A DNA stretch of 64,000 bases from Hoyosella rhizosphaerae (lineage in GTDB: Bacteria > Actinomycetota > Actinomycetes > Mycobacteriales > Mycobacteriaceae): assembly GCF_014643175.1 (NCBI RefSeq), contig NZ_BMJH01000001.1, positions 1,401,926-1,465,925 of the forward strand. The letters run 5' to 3'. The notes under the pieces were generated by a model. The model had not been told where the DNA came from, did not search any database, and saw only the letters and a program-made list of their open reading frames with translations. How positions within the stretch are numbered: the first letter of the stretch is position 1; the number at the start of each line of letters is the position of its first letter. The translations under genes were made by a program, and so were the position numbers. Shown here in pieces: positions 9,001-17,030 of the stretch.

Positions 9001-11698
9001 AGGCCAGCACGCGCGATCCTGGTGTGACGTCGAACGAGTCGCGCTCTTCTGCTGCGTAGCTTTCGAGCCCGTGATGCGTTACGGCGACACCTTTAGGTTT
9101 GCCGGTAGAGCCCGAGGTGTAGATGACGTAGGCAACATTGTCGAGCCGAACTGGGGACGGCCGGTCAGCGTCAACGACGGCGTCTGTCGGGTAGTTCGCA
9201 ATCTCAGTCGCTACAGCGGGGTCATCGACGACGATCCACTCGATTGTGTCTGGTAAACGATCACGCTGCGCTGCCACCGTAAGTCCCACGACGCAACCGG
9301 AGTCGTCGAGCATGTGCTCGACGCGGTCTTTGGGGTAATTCGGGTCGACCGGTACAAAACCTGCACCCGTCTTGGCGATCGCCCAAGTGCACGTTACGGA
9401 CTCAACTGATCGCGAAACTCCCATCGCGACAAGTTGCTCCGCCTGAACACCAAACCGATCAAGAATGTATCGCGCGATTTGGTTTGCGTGGCTATCAAGT
9501 TGACGGTAAGTGACTGCGACGTCACCCGAAATGATGGCGTCTACGTCGGGGTTGTCAGCTGCAACGTCGGTGAAGAGCTGTCCAAGAGTCCGTGTTGTGC
9601 GCGAGTGCGGACCGTTGACCGGCGCGAGTAGTGCGAGTTCGTCAGCATCGAGTATCTGGTAGTCGCCGATTGCAGCGGCAGGGTTCTCGATCGACTTCGT
9701 CAGTATTGACGCAATCCTGCGGCCCACCGAGTCAGCGGTATGGGTGTCCCCTGCGACATCAACCGAGAGAGCTACTGCTGCATCGTCGAAGCGCACACTG
9801 ACGACGACTGGCACGTTTTTCAGGCCCGCTGGCACGCTGGCCGCGCCGTGCGTAGTCACCACCGCGTGACAAGGAGGAACAGCCCAGCCGACCGTCTTGC
9901 TGAGTTGCGCTACGGGCAGGGCAAACTGCGCACCAGCACGTGCCGCTTCGTCGGCGACACGGGCAATTGCGGACAACTGGTCGCCCGTATCGACGCCAAG
10001 CCGAATGACGTACGCCGACGCGTCGCTCTCACCGTTATCAGCCGGGACTGTGGGATTTGCGATCGAAATATCCACTGCGTCGCTCAGTCGAGCTAGCGTC
10101 GCGGCCACAGACGCGTTGAGGAACGCTTGTGTATCAACGCCCGCAGCTGCTGCAGCGCTATTTAATGTTGACGTGGTGATTCCGTGGAGGGATACCTCCG
10201 TTGCGTTCCGCAGCGAAGCACTAGGGTCGCTGCCGGAGTTGATTCCGGGAATATCAACTACGTGCGCAAGTCCTTGCAGCGCTGAAGTCCAGTAGCGTTC
10301 AGCTGCCCGTTCTTGAGCTATGGCGACGCCCAAGGCAACTGATTCACGGTGGATTTCGGCAAGTGGCGTTTCAGGGTCCGCGAGGAGGAATTCTTCGAGG
10401 AATTCCATGAACCGCCCATGGTGTTCTGCGAGCAGTTCGTCGGTGTACAAATTTGGGTTTGCCCGAAAATCGACGTGCGTCCGCGCTTCCGCACCGTGCG
10501 GGTAAATGTTGATAAGCAGATCTTCGACAGGCCCCGATGTCAGGATTGTAAATTCACCTGTGGCATCGCCGAATTGAACATTCTGGTCAAACAACATCGG
10601 GTTGACGATGGGCCCCAGGAGACGCCGGGGCGAGTCAGCAAGCCCGATTTCATTCCTAATTTGCTCAACACTGAAGCGTTGGTGACGCAACGCACCTAGC
10701 TGCTCACGCAGCACCAGCTGGAACAGGTCCGCCATGGTCGCGCCGCTGTCCACCGCGAGCCGCAAGGGCACAATGTTGGCAAAGGTTCCGCCAGATGCCC
10801 GCTGTTGACGGTTGACTCGCCCAAGCATAGTTGTGCTGACAGTAATGTCGGCTTCACCGGTCATGCGCGCCAAATAGGCACCGAACGCTGCCGTCAAGAC
10901 TGCAGCCGCCGAAACACCGAATGATTGATCAGCATTTTCGAGACGATCCGCGGCCTCCGGCGTGAGGGGTGCCGTTTCGAGCTTCGTCCGCGGGACCGCC
11001 TGCGCCGAGCCTTCGACCAGGCTGGAGATGACTTGCCAGTCCTTAAGTCGCTCGATCCAGAAGTCACGGTCGACCTCATACCGATTCGATGTTCGGTACG
11101 CGAGGTCGGCGTCGTAAAGACTACGCAAGGTCGCGAACGGTGGCGGTGGCGGCTCAGTACCGTCAAGGGCGCATTTGTACAGCTCAGCGGATCGATTCAT
11201 CCACCTTGTAGCACCGTAACCGTCGAGGGCAATGTGATGGATTCTGCCGTACCACAGCAAATGGTTGTCGGCGAGGCGGATGAATACGCTTGTACCGAGA
11301 GGGCCGTCAGTGAGGGTGATCGGTTGACTGTAGTCGTTGTGCATCCACTCAAGCGCAACCGCGAATGGATCATCTTCATGTGAGAGGTCAAGGTGATAGA
11401 TGTTGCGGTGGTCATGCGTATCCACAAACTGCATTGGGGTGCCGTCGTGTTCGGCAATCCGCAATACACCTGATCCGAGCTCGCATCGCGCCTGGTCAAG
11501 GCTGCGTTCAAGCAAGTCAACGTCTATAGGGCCGTGGAACTCCATGTACTGGGCAACAACAACAGGAACTTCAGGTTCGAGTTGTTGCGCGAACCACATT
11601 CCGTACTGTGCCTGCTGCAGCGGAAATGGCTCAAAAGAATCTTGTTGCCCCGCAAGCCATGCATCCCAGTCACGGCTCGAATCGTCCGCCACACTCAC
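1..11698 (-). CDS. Multimodular non-ribosomal peptide synthetase, C-terminus beyond window
   Basis: About 3,900 residues of an NRPS are visible; the reading frame agrees at all three carrier-protein serines. Approximate order on the minus strand: starter-type condensation (C1) domain 11640-10370 with HHIALDG; an extra C-terminal half of a C domain 10300-9650 without an HHxxxDG motif; A1 9600-8090; PCP1 8070-7870 (LGGNSL); C2 7790-6480 (HHISADG); A2 6400-4890; PCP2 4870-4690; C3 4590-3290 (HHISSDG); A3 3250-1735; PCP3 1690-1480; C4 1420-150 (HHIAADG); then the start of a fourth A domain. All three A domains keep SGSTGKPKG/SGSTGRPKG and GKLDRK. By alignment to GrsA-PheA I read pocket codes DAHFAGVIVK (A1, unassigned), DVWHFSLVDK (A2, the classic serine code) and DALFVGGIVK (A3, unassigned). 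No epimerase is seen, and no MbtH-like or phosphopantetheinyl transferase gene lies in the window. GTG start at 11698 follows AGGGGG by six bases. The product is unknown; a siderophore or lipopeptide is possible. Confidence 0.93.
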   Translation of the reverse strand, partial: MSVADDSSRDWDAWLAGQQDSFEPFPLQQAQYGMWFAQQLEPEVPVVVAQYMEFHGPIDVDLLERSLDQARCELGSGVLRIAEHDGTPMQFVDTHDHRNIYHLDLSHEDDPFAVALEWMHNDYSQPITLTDGPLGTSVFIRLADNHLLWYGRIHHIALDGYGATRWMNRSAELYKCALDGTEPPPPPFATLRSLYDADLAYRTSNRYEVDRDFWIERLKDWQVISSLVEGSAQAVPRTKLETAPLTPEAADRLENADQSFGVSAAAVLTAAFGAYLARMTGEADITVSTTMLGRVNRQQRASGGTFANIVPLRLAVDSGATMADLFQLVLREQLGALRHQRFSVEQIRNEIGLADSPRRLLGPIVNPMLFDQNVQFGDATGEFTILTSGPVEDLLINIYPHGAEARTHVDFRANPNLYTDELLAEHHGRFMEFLEEFLLADPETPLAEIHRESVALGVAIAQERAAERYWTSALQGLAHVVDIPGINSGSDPSASLRNATEVSLHGITTSTLNSAAAAAGVDTQAFLNASVAATLARLSDAVDISIANPTVPADNGESDASAYVIRLGVDTGDQLSAIARVADEAARAGAQFALPVAQLSKTVGWAVPPCHAVVTTHGAASVPAGLKNVPVVVSVRFDDAAVALSVDVAGDTHTADSVGRRIASILTKSIENPAAAIGDYQILDADELALLAPVNGPHSRTTRTLGQLFTDVAADNPDVDAIISGDVAVTYRQLDSHANQIARYILDRFGVQAEQLVAMGVSRSVESVTCTWAIAKTGAGFVPVDPNYPKDRVEHMLDDSGCVVGLTVAAQRDRLPDTIEWIVVDDPAVATEIANYPTDAVVDADRPSPVRLDNVAYVIYTSGSTGKPKGVAVTHHGLESYAAEERDSFDVTPGSRVLALSSPSFDASLHEMLFSLGNGVTMILVPTTVYGGDDLRAILEDKQVTHAFITPLALASVEHGGLEHLRQLAVGGEALPRELLAKWSEGHVFHNVYGPTETTIVTAISEPLTADDPISIGGPIRGTRMVILDGRMQPVPLGVPGELYISGLGLARGYHERFDLTSTRFVADPYGPAGARMYRSGDLARWAHAPRTNNLTIEYVGRSDFQVKVRGFRIELGEIDAVLSAHPSIGFAATLGVEGPSGDTVLVAYVKYRDGETSTTEDLQQHLGEFLPSHMVPTVFVPIAEVPLNPVGKLDRKALPEPDFTGTGRSRFRAPTNPMEELIVAVFSDILGIDAVSVDDSFFDLGGNSLVATRAVSRINAALNSEITVRDLFEYATPSGLAQRAELHSLGGRTRLKLEAKPRPDIIPLSHAQQRIWFLNQYDTSSPAYNVPMAVDLIGDLDSAAVAQAMKDIVERHESLRTTFPLGDNGAYQVIHNVDDSVPELAPRPVKDIDELTVEITALAAEGFDVTKQLPLRCALFRRDARHHTLVLVVHHISADGFSLQPLARDFVQAYTNRAAKAEPDWAPLEVQYADFALWQQEYLGSETDPTSILAQQFEYWRETLSGTPELLELPTDRPRPAVQSLRGADYQFSVPAELHSKLRSISADSSSTLFMVVHSALAALLSRLSGSDDITIGTPVAGRGEAALDDLVGMFVNTLVLRTSVDWNSDFASLLAQAKSVDIGAFSHADVPFERLVEELAPQRSTAHPPLFQVMLEFQNLGEARVELPGLDVHVRPLGTATAKFDMQVILTEQFDDDGAPGLMNASITYASDIFEHATIARLAQQFVRVLEQVTERPELPIGDLALMDDSERRRLLYSLNDTAVSVDATTLTDVFAQQVQRTPEAPAIEYAGKTLTYAEFDAITNAGARQLIELGAGPDTHVALVMRRSLEMLVGMYSIVKSGAAYVPVDPDNPAERNQYVLDLAKPICALVSDRADFTPDNGTRVIVIGDSAVDGYSTGPITDSDRHQPLRPDNPAYVIFTSGSTGRPKGVSVPHRGIANRLAWMQNEYHLTAYDVVLQKTPYTFDVSVWEFFWPLQVGARLVIAKPDGHRDPAYLAELIHSAGVTTLHFVPSMLATFASALSAEQRRIMSSVRQVFCSGEALPPAVTEDFRALSDAKIHNLYGPTEASVDVTYHEYTPDDRVAVPIGAPVWNTEVFVLDSRLRPTPIGVPGELYLAGVQLARGYVERGDLTADRFVANPYGDAGQRMYRTGDLVRWRVMADGRTELDYIGRTDFQVKLRGLRIELPEIEAVLLDSADVAQAVVVVHRDDVTGDRLIAYVVPSGPSLDVPQLLAATADALPAYMVPSQVVVLDEFPLGATGKLDRKALVVPEWVAADSEFVAPRSPIEQIIGGVFAELLGLDRVSVQASFFDIGGNSLIAARLIARVNNALGSNLGVRDLFDAPSVAALAVRAEGGSGRTRPRITSIERPEVVPVSLAQQRMWFINQLDKHSAAYNSPLPVRLTGKVDDRALELALRDVVERHETLRTVYPESADGPIQVVMSADDVKIDLTPVQVDDESDMQARAAAFAFEGFDVAADIPLRARLFRINPTEHVLLVVVHHISSDGFSLAPLARDVVVAYTARAAGLAPDWKPLPVQYTDFAVWQRDLLGDEGDDGSLLASQLGYWERTLAGVPDVLELPVDKPRPAKQSLHGAVEELEISAELHQRIIDLSRAHNTSVFMVMHAAIALLLAKLSGTQDIAVGTPIAGRGEAELDDLVGMFVNTLVLRTHVDLDETFVDLVNQARTVDLGAFSNADVPFERVVDQLSPHRSEAHSPLFQVMVEFQNNEKPRLDLPDLSVDFVEIPIEIANFDLQFVLSEKYDGGPAGISAGIRYATDLFTAQTVRGVAERFVMLLDNATRDPHLPVSRIDILTPEERAEITSITGGPGNRIEVLPDLLTMGIRDYDAPAVIDGDKQITYRELDELSNKIARILIEDGVTTENFVAMGFSRSIEWLVSLWSVTKAGGAFVPVDPTYPRDRIEHMLTDSGAVAGLSLSANRDSLTDLVPWMFLDSPEFQDRLARTSAAPIADADRRAPILLENAAYLIYTSGSTGKPKGVVVTHRGLDNFTPAMVAHPSVTQHSRVLSFASPSFDASLLEVLMAFGAGASIVIVPPHVYGGEELTAVIRDHRVTHGFITPLGLASVDREQVDHFEFVVVGGEAVPQELVNEWAHGRNLYNGYGPTEATIVATLSDAMQPGQPVRIGRLFNGVTAVVLDTRLQPVPKGVAGELYISGLGLGRGYHERFDLTSNRFVANPYGEIGERMYRTGDVVRWVDDYQLEYLGRSDFQVKVRGFRIELGEIDSALLSHGSLNFAATLGKTSPSGATMLVSYVRAAEGHVVDTDALTEHIAEFLPAYMVPSVIMEIDVIPLAVTGKLDRKALPEPDFTLSSTEFRAPTNPIEETLVGIFADVLALERVSIDDNFFDVGGNSLIATRVVARANMALGTKIGVRELFDAPTVAELATRISGHSRQTDNRPPLVPQERPDNIPLSSAQQRMWFINQFDTASAAYNVPMAIRLSGQLNLPVLNTAIQDVVSRHESLRTVFPSVGDTPAQVILPPGEMVFALKPIDTAGHDLVRTIEQYVAQGFDVTKDVPVRAQLLRLAPDEHVLVIVVHHIAADGFSMSPLATDVMVAYHARLHGDNPSWAPLPVQYADFAIWQRKILGEESDPTSALAQQTEFWKRTLAGLPDVVDLPADRPRPLNASLHGGLVRFDIDAETHRALADIGRANGATMFMVMHAALALLVSRLSGKDDLAIGTPVAGRGEAELDGIVGMFVNTLVLRTEIDQNVPFAGFLNQVKDVDLAAFTHADVAFERLVEILRPDRSTAHSPLFQVLIEFQNNPEARLELPDLTVEPVKFEDHVSKFDLQLSVRENATAEGNPNGIEAGFIFATDLFDEDTVRSFADRFQRILQSVLREPGTPVGDIALLSDAEQSTMLTAWNHPGVHISESTLVD

Positions 11699-12083
11699 CT
11701 TAAACCCCCTGTAAACAACGACCTCCTGGAAACGCGGCACCCGCCCCCTGGTGCAACATGCACACTTCGTTCATCCCGCGAAGCGGACCTCAACTGCGAA
11801 TCCTTCTCTCCACCCACGACACCTCTAACTATTCGCCTCAAGGAGAGCCGACAGTTGCCGTGCTTCGTCCCATCGTTTACGCGTGCTAGCAGTGAATATT
11901 CGACAATTTCCTAATGCTACTAGTTGCTACTGACGTTCTCCGAAGATCCACCACGTGACAATGTCACTATATGTCTTTCTACCAATTCGATACGCCAGGC
12001 AAACCAGATTGGCCGAAGCACAATCTACTTAGTGTTGCGCGTCTCATGCACGCGGGCGAACTGTGGTCAATTCGGTCCACCAA
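11699..12083. other. Intergenic region upstream of the NRPS
   Basis: These 385 bases between the NRPS start and the pyrE stop hold no convincing gene. They should carry the NRPS promoter. I looked for a DtxR/IdeR iron box (TTAGGTTAGSCTAACCTAA type), which would support a siderophore role, and saw none. The one clear symmetric element is a 13-bp palindrome, listed separately. Confidence 0.6.
11955..11967. promoter_or_regulatory. Perfect palindrome GTGAC-AAT-GTCAC upstream of NRPS
   Basis: The five-base arms are perfect with a three-base spacer, about 257 bases upstream of the NRPS GTG. The size fits a dimeric repressor or activator site, but no cognate regulator is adjacent. The symmetry is visible; the function is a guess. 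Confidence 0.3.
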
Positions 12084-12632
12084 CTAAGTGCGGTCAAGAA
12101 CTTCCGACAGACCGAATACGCTGCGGTAAGGCACGCCCTCAGCCTCTATAACTTCTCGGGCTCCAGTGTTTCGATCGACGATCGTCGCGACGCCAACAAC
12201 CGTGGCACCGGCCTCTCGCAGTGCCCGCACTGCCGTCAACGGACTGTTTCCAGTAGTGGTCGTGTCCTCCACAACTAGCACGCGCTTACCCGCCACTTCT
12301 GGGCCCTCAACCTGGCGCTGCATTCCGTGCGCCTTAGCTGCCTTCCGAACTACAAATGCATCGACTGGCCGACCCGGCGCGTGCATGATTGCCGCCGCGA
12401 CAGGATCCGCACCAAGGGTGAGTCCACCAGCGGCCGAGTAATCCCAGTCTTCCGTGACCTGCCGCAAAAGGGCACCAATCAGAGGAGCAGCTGCGTGATG
12501 CAGCGTCACACGGCGAAGGTCAATGTAGTAGTCCGCTTCCTGACCCGACGACAAAGTCACCTTGCCGTGAACCACCGCAAGCTCACCAATGATGGTCGCG
12601 AGCGTCGACTTCTTCTCTACATCGATAGCCAT
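12084..12632 (-). CDS. pyrE: Orotate phosphoribosyltransferase PyrE
   Basis: Cytosolic enzyme that transfers phosphoribose from PRPP to orotate to give OMP in pyrimidine synthesis. The PRPP loop RVLVVEDTTTTGNSPL lies near residues 117-132, and FVVRKAAKAHG matches the family's lysine-rich loop. I take the ATG at 12632 (MAIDVEKK, 182 aa) rather than an upstream start at 12674, because AAGGAG sits just before it. In M. tuberculosis the homologue (Rv0382c) is also followed by Rv0383c and clpB, and that trio is kept here. A hairpin at 12697-12727 separates it from the membrane protein upstream, so it is probably transcribed on its own. Confidence 0.93.
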   Translation of the reverse strand: MAIDVEKKSTLATIIGELAVVHGKVTLSSGQEADYYIDLRRVTLHHAAAPLIGALLRQVTEDWDYSAAGGLTLGADPVAAAIMHAPGRPVDAFVVRKAAKAHGMQRQVEGPEVAGKRVLVVEDTTTTGNSPLTAVRALREAGATVVGVATIVDRNTGAREVIEAEGVPYRSVFGLSEVLDRT

Positions 12633-12696
12633 TGCTACTCCTTCTATTCGCCGGAGAACACTATCCCCCGGCACCTCATTGACTGCAAACAGAGAT

Positions 12697-12727
12697 CGTG
12701 CGGGCCCGCATGAACAGGACCCGCACG
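12697..12727 (-). terminator. Stem-loop terminator of the 12762-13460 gene
   Basis: The arms CGTGCGGGCCC and GGACCCGCACG form an 11-bp stem with one G-U pair and a 9-nt loop. It lies 34 nt downstream of the stop at 12762. The T-tract is poor, which is common in actinobacteria. Confidence 0.5.
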
Positions 12728-12761
12728 TCTCAACTATCAGTCGCGTCTAAGTGACAAAACG

Positions 12762-13460
12762 TCACGCCGAATACACCTCGACCGCATGCGCTGGGGGCAG
12801 CACCCGCATCATCTGCCCAAATTGATACAGCAGCGCCTCCACATCATCCCACTGCGCCCAACCCATTCCCTTGGGAAAGCTGGCCAGAACCCAGTCTGAT
12901 TCAACCCATACGGTGTCAACGTAATCAGGAATTACGTCAAGGAACGCCACCAACCGCATGTCCGCCGCACGGCGCGCAGCCTCCGCGTTGTCAGAGTAGA
13001 TCGTCCACTCACCGACTGTTGCCGCAGCGAAAGTTCCCTGGCATGCGCGCGCCAACGCGGGATTCGGGGTGCGACCTTCAGGGTCTGTGCGCGCCAACTC
13101 AAACGAAATCGCTGATTCCCAGGTGAGTTGTTGCGCCATGATCGTCGCAGCGTCTTCGAGGTCAAAAATGACGTGTTCCTGAGCCTCGTCCTGTGCCACA
13201 CGAGGAATCCCTCGGACGACATTGAGGCCGTCGGTAAGTGAGTGCCTACCGATCATGCCAAATCGCCACTGCACCGCAAGTTGCGGTACCTTGCGCGTAA
13301 ATTCTAGACCTCGGCGGGCACCCCAGATACTGCGCACTTTTCTCTGCCATGCCCGTCGGCGACCGTCTATGCGCAGCAAAACAAGGGCCCCTGCTAGGGC
13401 CAGTACTCCTAGTAAAAACCACACCACAGCCATCGCCGCAATACTAGTCGCAGGCCGCAC
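12762..13460 (-). CDS. Conserved membrane-anchored protein, Rv0383c-like
   Basis: The 232-aa protein has one strong hydrophobic segment near the N-terminus (VVWFLLGVLALAGALVLLRI, residues about 12-31) followed by RIDGRRRAWQRK and a soluble domain of roughly 200 residues, presumably single-pass. I recognise it by sequence character and by its place between pyrE and clpB, as in M. tuberculosis. No catalytic motif is apparent and the biochemical function is unknown. The start is uncertain: GTG at 13460 or ATG at 13433 (MAVVWFLL, 223 aa), neither with a strong ribosome-binding site. Confidence 0.8.
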   Translation of the reverse strand: MRPATSIAAMAVVWFLLGVLALAGALVLLRIDGRRRAWQRKVRSIWGARRGLEFTRKVPQLAVQWRFGMIGRHSLTDGLNVVRGIPRVAQDEAQEHVIFDLEDAATIMAQQLTWESAISFELARTDPEGRTPNPALARACQGTFAAATVGEWTIYSDNAEAARRAADMRLVAFLDVIPDYVDTVWVESDWVLASFPKGMGWAQWDDVEALLYQFGQMMRVLPPAHAVEVYSA

Positions 13461-13557
13461 CCTAAGTGCCTGTCAAACGCTCGCGTCGCAATACATTCGC
13501 GACTGATTTGATATCAAACACCTAGGATGCGGTGGGGAAACACCTACATCGGCCTGG

Positions 13558-16113
13558 TCATCCCAAGATGAGCGACTCCCCGTCGACCGATACGTTGACC
13601 GGTACGGCATCTCCATCGTGGACTACGCCAGACAACACAAGTTTGGCGAGTTGGTCCCCGATCGCCTGCTGAATTAGACGCCGCAATGGCCGTGCCCCAT
13701 AGAGCGGGTCATATCCGCGCTTGGCCAACCATTCTTCAGCGTTGTCCGATACCACCAGGTCGAGTCGTCGGCCCGCGAGGCGACGACGCAAAAGGTCGAG
13801 TTGAATCCGCACAATCGACGTCAACTGATCCGGTCCAAGCGAGTCGAAAACGACGATGTCATCGAGGCGGTTCACGAACTCCGGCTTAAACGCAGACCGA
13901 ACCGCAGCCATAACTTGGTCCTCGGTTCCACCTGAGCCGAGATTCGACGTCAGAATGAGAATCGTGTTTCGGAAGTCAACCGTTCGACCTTGCCCGTCGG
14001 TGAGACGACCATCGTCGAGCACCTGAAGGAGAATGTCGAATACGTCCGGGTGTGCCTTTTCGATCTCGTCAAACAAGATCACACTGTACGGTCGGCGGCG
14101 AACAGCCTCTGTCAGTTGTCCACCTGATTCATAACCGACGTATCCTGGCGGCGCACCGACAAGCCGAGCCACCGAGTGCTTTTCTGAGTACTCACTCATG
14201 TCGATTCGGATCATGGCGCGTTCGTCGTCGAACAAGAACTCTGCAAGAGCCTTCGCGAGTTCGGTCTTGCCAACACCTGTTGGCCCAAGGAACATGAAGG
14301 ATCCGGTTGGCCTGTCAGGGTCAGCCACGCCCGCGCGCGCACGGCGAACTGCATCCGATACGGCCTGCACAGCCTTGTCCTGCCCGATGACTCGGTGCCG
14401 CAGTTCGTCCTCCATGCGGAGAAGTTTGGCAGTCTCCCCTTCTAGCAACCGTCCCGCTGGGATTCCAGTCCAGGCCGATACAACCCCAGCTACATCGTCA
14501 GGGCCCACTTCTTCCTTGAGCATGACATCGCCGCCGTTGTCGCCGCCGTGCGAGAGCTGCTCAGCCGAGGCCAGCCGCTTTTCCAGTTCTGGGATGCGTC
14601 CGTACCGAAGTTCGGCAGCACGCCCCAGGTCACCATCGCGCTCGGCACGTTCAGATTCTCCTCGAAGGTTTTCGAGTTGTTCCTTCACCTCGCGCACCGA
14701 CTCGATGGCATTCTTCTCGTTTTGCCACCGTGCGGTGAGTTCCGACAACTTCTCCCGACCGTCAGCTAGTTCCTTGCGCAGTTTCTCTAGCCGTTGCTTG
14801 GAAGCATCGTCAGTTTCTTTGCTCAGCGCCATTTCTTCAATTTCAAGGCGACGAACGACCCGTTCGATTTCGTCGACCTCCACCGGGCGTGAGTCAATCT
14901 CCATCCGGAGTCGCGATGCGGCTTCGTCGACTAGGTCGATAGCTTTGTCGGGCAGAAATCGAGCGGTGATGTAGCGGTCGGACAGCGCTGCCGCTGCCAC
15001 AAGCGCGGAGTCGGTGATTCGGACACCGTGGTGAACCTCGTACCGGTCTTTGAGACCACGCAAGATTCCGACCGTGTCTTCTACGGAAGGTTCACCGACG
15101 AGCACTTGCTGGAAGCGACGCTCAAGCGCGGCATCCTTTTCGATGTATTTCCGGTACTCATCGAGCGTGGTCGCTCCGACGAGGCGAAGTTCACCACGCG
15201 CGAGCATCGGCTTGATCATATTTCCAGCATCCATCGCCGATTCGCCAGTAGCGCCGGCGCCGACGATGGTGTGGAGCTCATCGATGAACGTGATGATCTG
15301 TCCATCAGATTTCTTAATTTCGTCAAGCACTGCTTTGAGGCGTTCTTCGAACTCGCCGCGGTATTTCGCACCCGCCACCATGGACCCGAGATCTAGGGCG
15401 AGGACAGTTTTCCCGCGGAGGCTTTCCGGCACGTCTCCTGCAATGACGCGCTGCGCAAGGCCTTCTACGATTGCTGTCTTGCCAACACCTGGTTCGCCGA
15501 TAAGGACAGGGTTGTTTTTGGTGCGGCGGGAGAGCACTTGGATGACTCGGCGGATTTCGCTGTCTCGGCCGATGACGGGGTCCAGCTTTCCTTCGCGCGC
15601 ACGCGCAGTGAGGTTGGTGCTGTACTTTTCCAGCGCCTGATAGGTCGCTTCGGGGTCTGGGGTTGTCACGCGTGCGTTTCCACGCACCGTTGTGAATGCC
15701 TCACGCAAGGCTTTTGGGGTTGCGCCGTGTCGCTGCAATAGTTGTGCGACATCGGATTCGCCGGTAGCTAGGCCGACGACGACATGTTCGGCCGAGACGT
15801 ATTGGTCACCTATTTCGACTGCCAGCTTCTGGGCTGTCGTGATGGCGTTGAGCGCGTCGCGTCCCAGCTGTGGCGTTGCGGCTTGCCCGGATACCACGGG
15901 GAGTCGTTCTGCCAACGTGGCGAGTTCGGCGCGGATTTGGTCAGGGTCAACATTGACTGCTTTGAGCAGTGGTGCCGCAATTCCGTCGTTTTGTTCGAGT
16001 AGCGCTACGAGGATATGGAGAGGGCGAATGTCGGGGTTGCCTGCGGCTGCTGCGCTACTGGCTGCGGCAGACAGTGCTGCTTGAACTTTTGTGGTGGGAG
16101 AAAATGATTCCAT
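13558..16113 (-). CDS. clpB: ATP-dependent disaggregase ClpB
   Basis: Hexameric Hsp100 chaperone that works with DnaK/DnaJ/GrpE to pull polypeptides out of aggregates. The 851-aa product has the family length and order: N-domain (starts MESFSPTTK), AAA1 with Walker [11 protein letters not shown] near residue 208 and Walker B TFIDELHT, a coiled-coil middle domain at about 410-530, and AAA2 with [14 protein letters not shown] near residue 611 and [12 protein letters not shown]. It has no ClpP-binding loop signature. ATG at 16113 follows AAAGGG. A perfect HspR operator lies 104 bp upstream (16217-16235), so HspR repression is expected. Confidence 0.97.
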   Translation of the reverse strand: MESFSPTTKVQAALSAAASSAAAAGNPDIRPLHILVALLEQNDGIAAPLLKAVNVDPDQIRAELATLAERLPVVSGQAATPQLGRDALNAITTAQKLAVEIGDQYVSAEHVVVGLATGESDVAQLLQRHGATPKALREAFTTVRGNARVTTPDPEATYQALEKYSTNLTARAREGKLDPVIGRDSEIRRVIQVLSRRTKNNPVLIGEPGVGKTAIVEGLAQRVIAGDVPESLRGKTVLALDLGSMVAGAKYRGEFEERLKAVLDEIKKSDGQIITFIDELHTIVGAGATGESAMDAGNMIKPMLARGELRLVGATTLDEYRKYIEKDAALERRFQQVLVGEPSVEDTVGILRGLKDRYEVHHGVRITDSALVAAAALSDRYITARFLPDKAIDLVDEAASRLRMEIDSRPVEVDEIERVVRRLEIEEMALSKETDDASKQRLEKLRKELADGREKLSELTARWQNEKNAIESVREVKEQLENLRGESERAERDGDLGRAAELRYGRIPELEKRLASAEQLSHGGDNGGDVMLKEEVGPDDVAGVVSAWTGIPAGRLLEGETAKLLRMEDELRHRVIGQDKAVQAVSDAVRRARAGVADPDRPTGSFMFLGPTGVGKTELAKALAEFLFDDERAMIRIDMSEYSEKHSVARLVGAPPGYVGYESGGQLTEAVRRRPYSVILFDEIEKAHPDVFDILLQVLDDGRLTDGQGRTVDFRNTILILTSNLGSGGTEDQVMAAVRSAFKPEFVNRLDDIVVFDSLGPDQLTSIVRIQLDLLRRRLAGRRLDLVVSDNAEEWLAKRGYDPLYGARPLRRLIQQAIGDQLAKLVLSGVVHDGDAVPVNVSVDGESLILG

Positions 16114-16216
16114 ACGATCACACCCTTTGGTCTTTCTTGTTGCTGTACGAAGAGAGGCATGAGTTCGCGCAGCTCACCTTCGCTACGCAATCCTACTTAC
16201 ATCAACAACAAAAAAG

Positions 16217-16235
16217 TTGAGTGTGTTCCACTCAA
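16217..16235. promoter_or_regulatory. HAIR element (HspR operator) for clpB
   Basis: TTGAGT-N7-ACTCAA is an exact match to the HspR-associated inverted repeat core (CTTGAGT-N7-ACTCAAG). It sits in the clpB leader, between clpB and the upstream TetR gene, and matches the two elements before dnaK. HspR itself is encoded about 0.9 kb away. Confidence 0.88.
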
Positions 16236-16262
16236 GGTGTGTTTTTTCGACTGTGCTGAACG

Positions 16263-16985
16263 TCACCCAGCGACGCGCATGGTTCCCAATCCGCGTTCCG
16301 CCCGCGCTTCTTCCACGAGGGAACTGATGATGGTGTCAAGGTGCCCGACTGGACTGTAAGCGTCAACGACCCCGGGCCACTGCTCGCCAAGCTGGCGCGC
16401 CAAGGGGCATTCCGGCTTTCCCTCGTCACTGCCGACCGCTAGCCACGAGGTGCCTTCAGCAGCCTGGACTGTCGCATTGTTGACACGCATCATCACGCTA
16501 CCTGCGATGAAGTTCCACACCGCGACAAAGACCTGGTCCGCTTGCGCTGCCGTGAGTTCAAGGTTGCGTGCGGCGCACAAGAATTCTTCCACCAAGTTGA
16601 GCGCATCCCATCCGAGGGCGGCGCTTGAACCGAGAATCTCCAACGACCACGGATACTGGCTTAGGATCGAGTGCAGAATCGTCGCCGACTCCACCATTCG
16701 CGTTCGCGGGTCGTCCGACAGCACGGGTCGTGGCATTTCCGCGCACAACTGCTGCAATACCGCCGACAGCAAATCAGCGCGACCATCAACGTGATGGTAG
16801 AGCGCCATCGGCGAACTGTTCACTATGGTTGCGAGCCGACGCATTGAGAGAGATTCGGCGCCTTCAGCTTCGATCAGCTGGCGAGCCGCGAGGACGATTT
16901 CGTCGCGCGACAATTTGGCTACCGCTCCACGCTTAGCGCCTCTCCGGCCGAGAGTCTGATTATTGGTCACGTGGGTATTGTGCAC
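16263..16985 (-). CDS. TetR-family transcriptional regulator
   Basis: Residues following SRDEIVLAARQLIEAEGAESLSM form a TetR-type helix-turn-helix ending in SPMALYHHVDGRADLL, then a helical ligand-binding half like the TetR C-terminal class. I choose GTG at 16985 (VHNTHVTNNQ, 240 aa) because GGAGG is placed six bases before it; the frame is open further upstream to 17051. It sits between hspR and clpB, which is not the usual neighbourhood, and nothing adjacent identifies its effector. The upstream inverted repeats at 17031-17067 are likely its own operator. Target genes are unknown. Confidence 0.85.
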   Translation of the reverse strand: MHNTHVTNNQTLGRRGAKRGAVAKLSRDEIVLAARQLIEAEGAESLSMRRLATIVNSSPMALYHHVDGRADLLSAVLQQLCAEMPRPVLSDDPRTRMVESATILHSILSQYPWSLEILGSSAALGWDALNLVEEFLCAARNLELTAAQADQVFVAVWNFIAGSVMMRVNNATVQAAEGTSWLAVGSDEGKPECPLARQLGEQWPGVVDAYSPVGHLDTIISSLVEEARAERGLGTMRVAG

Positions 16986-17030
16986 TACACACCTCCATTT
17001 GCCCCCATTTCTAGGGGCATACTGGTGCGA

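Noticed and set aside
1-11600. Many plus-strand frames of 60-317 codons across the NRPS
   Set aside because: All lie opposite a continuous NRPS reading frame with intact domain motifs; they are antisense shadows.
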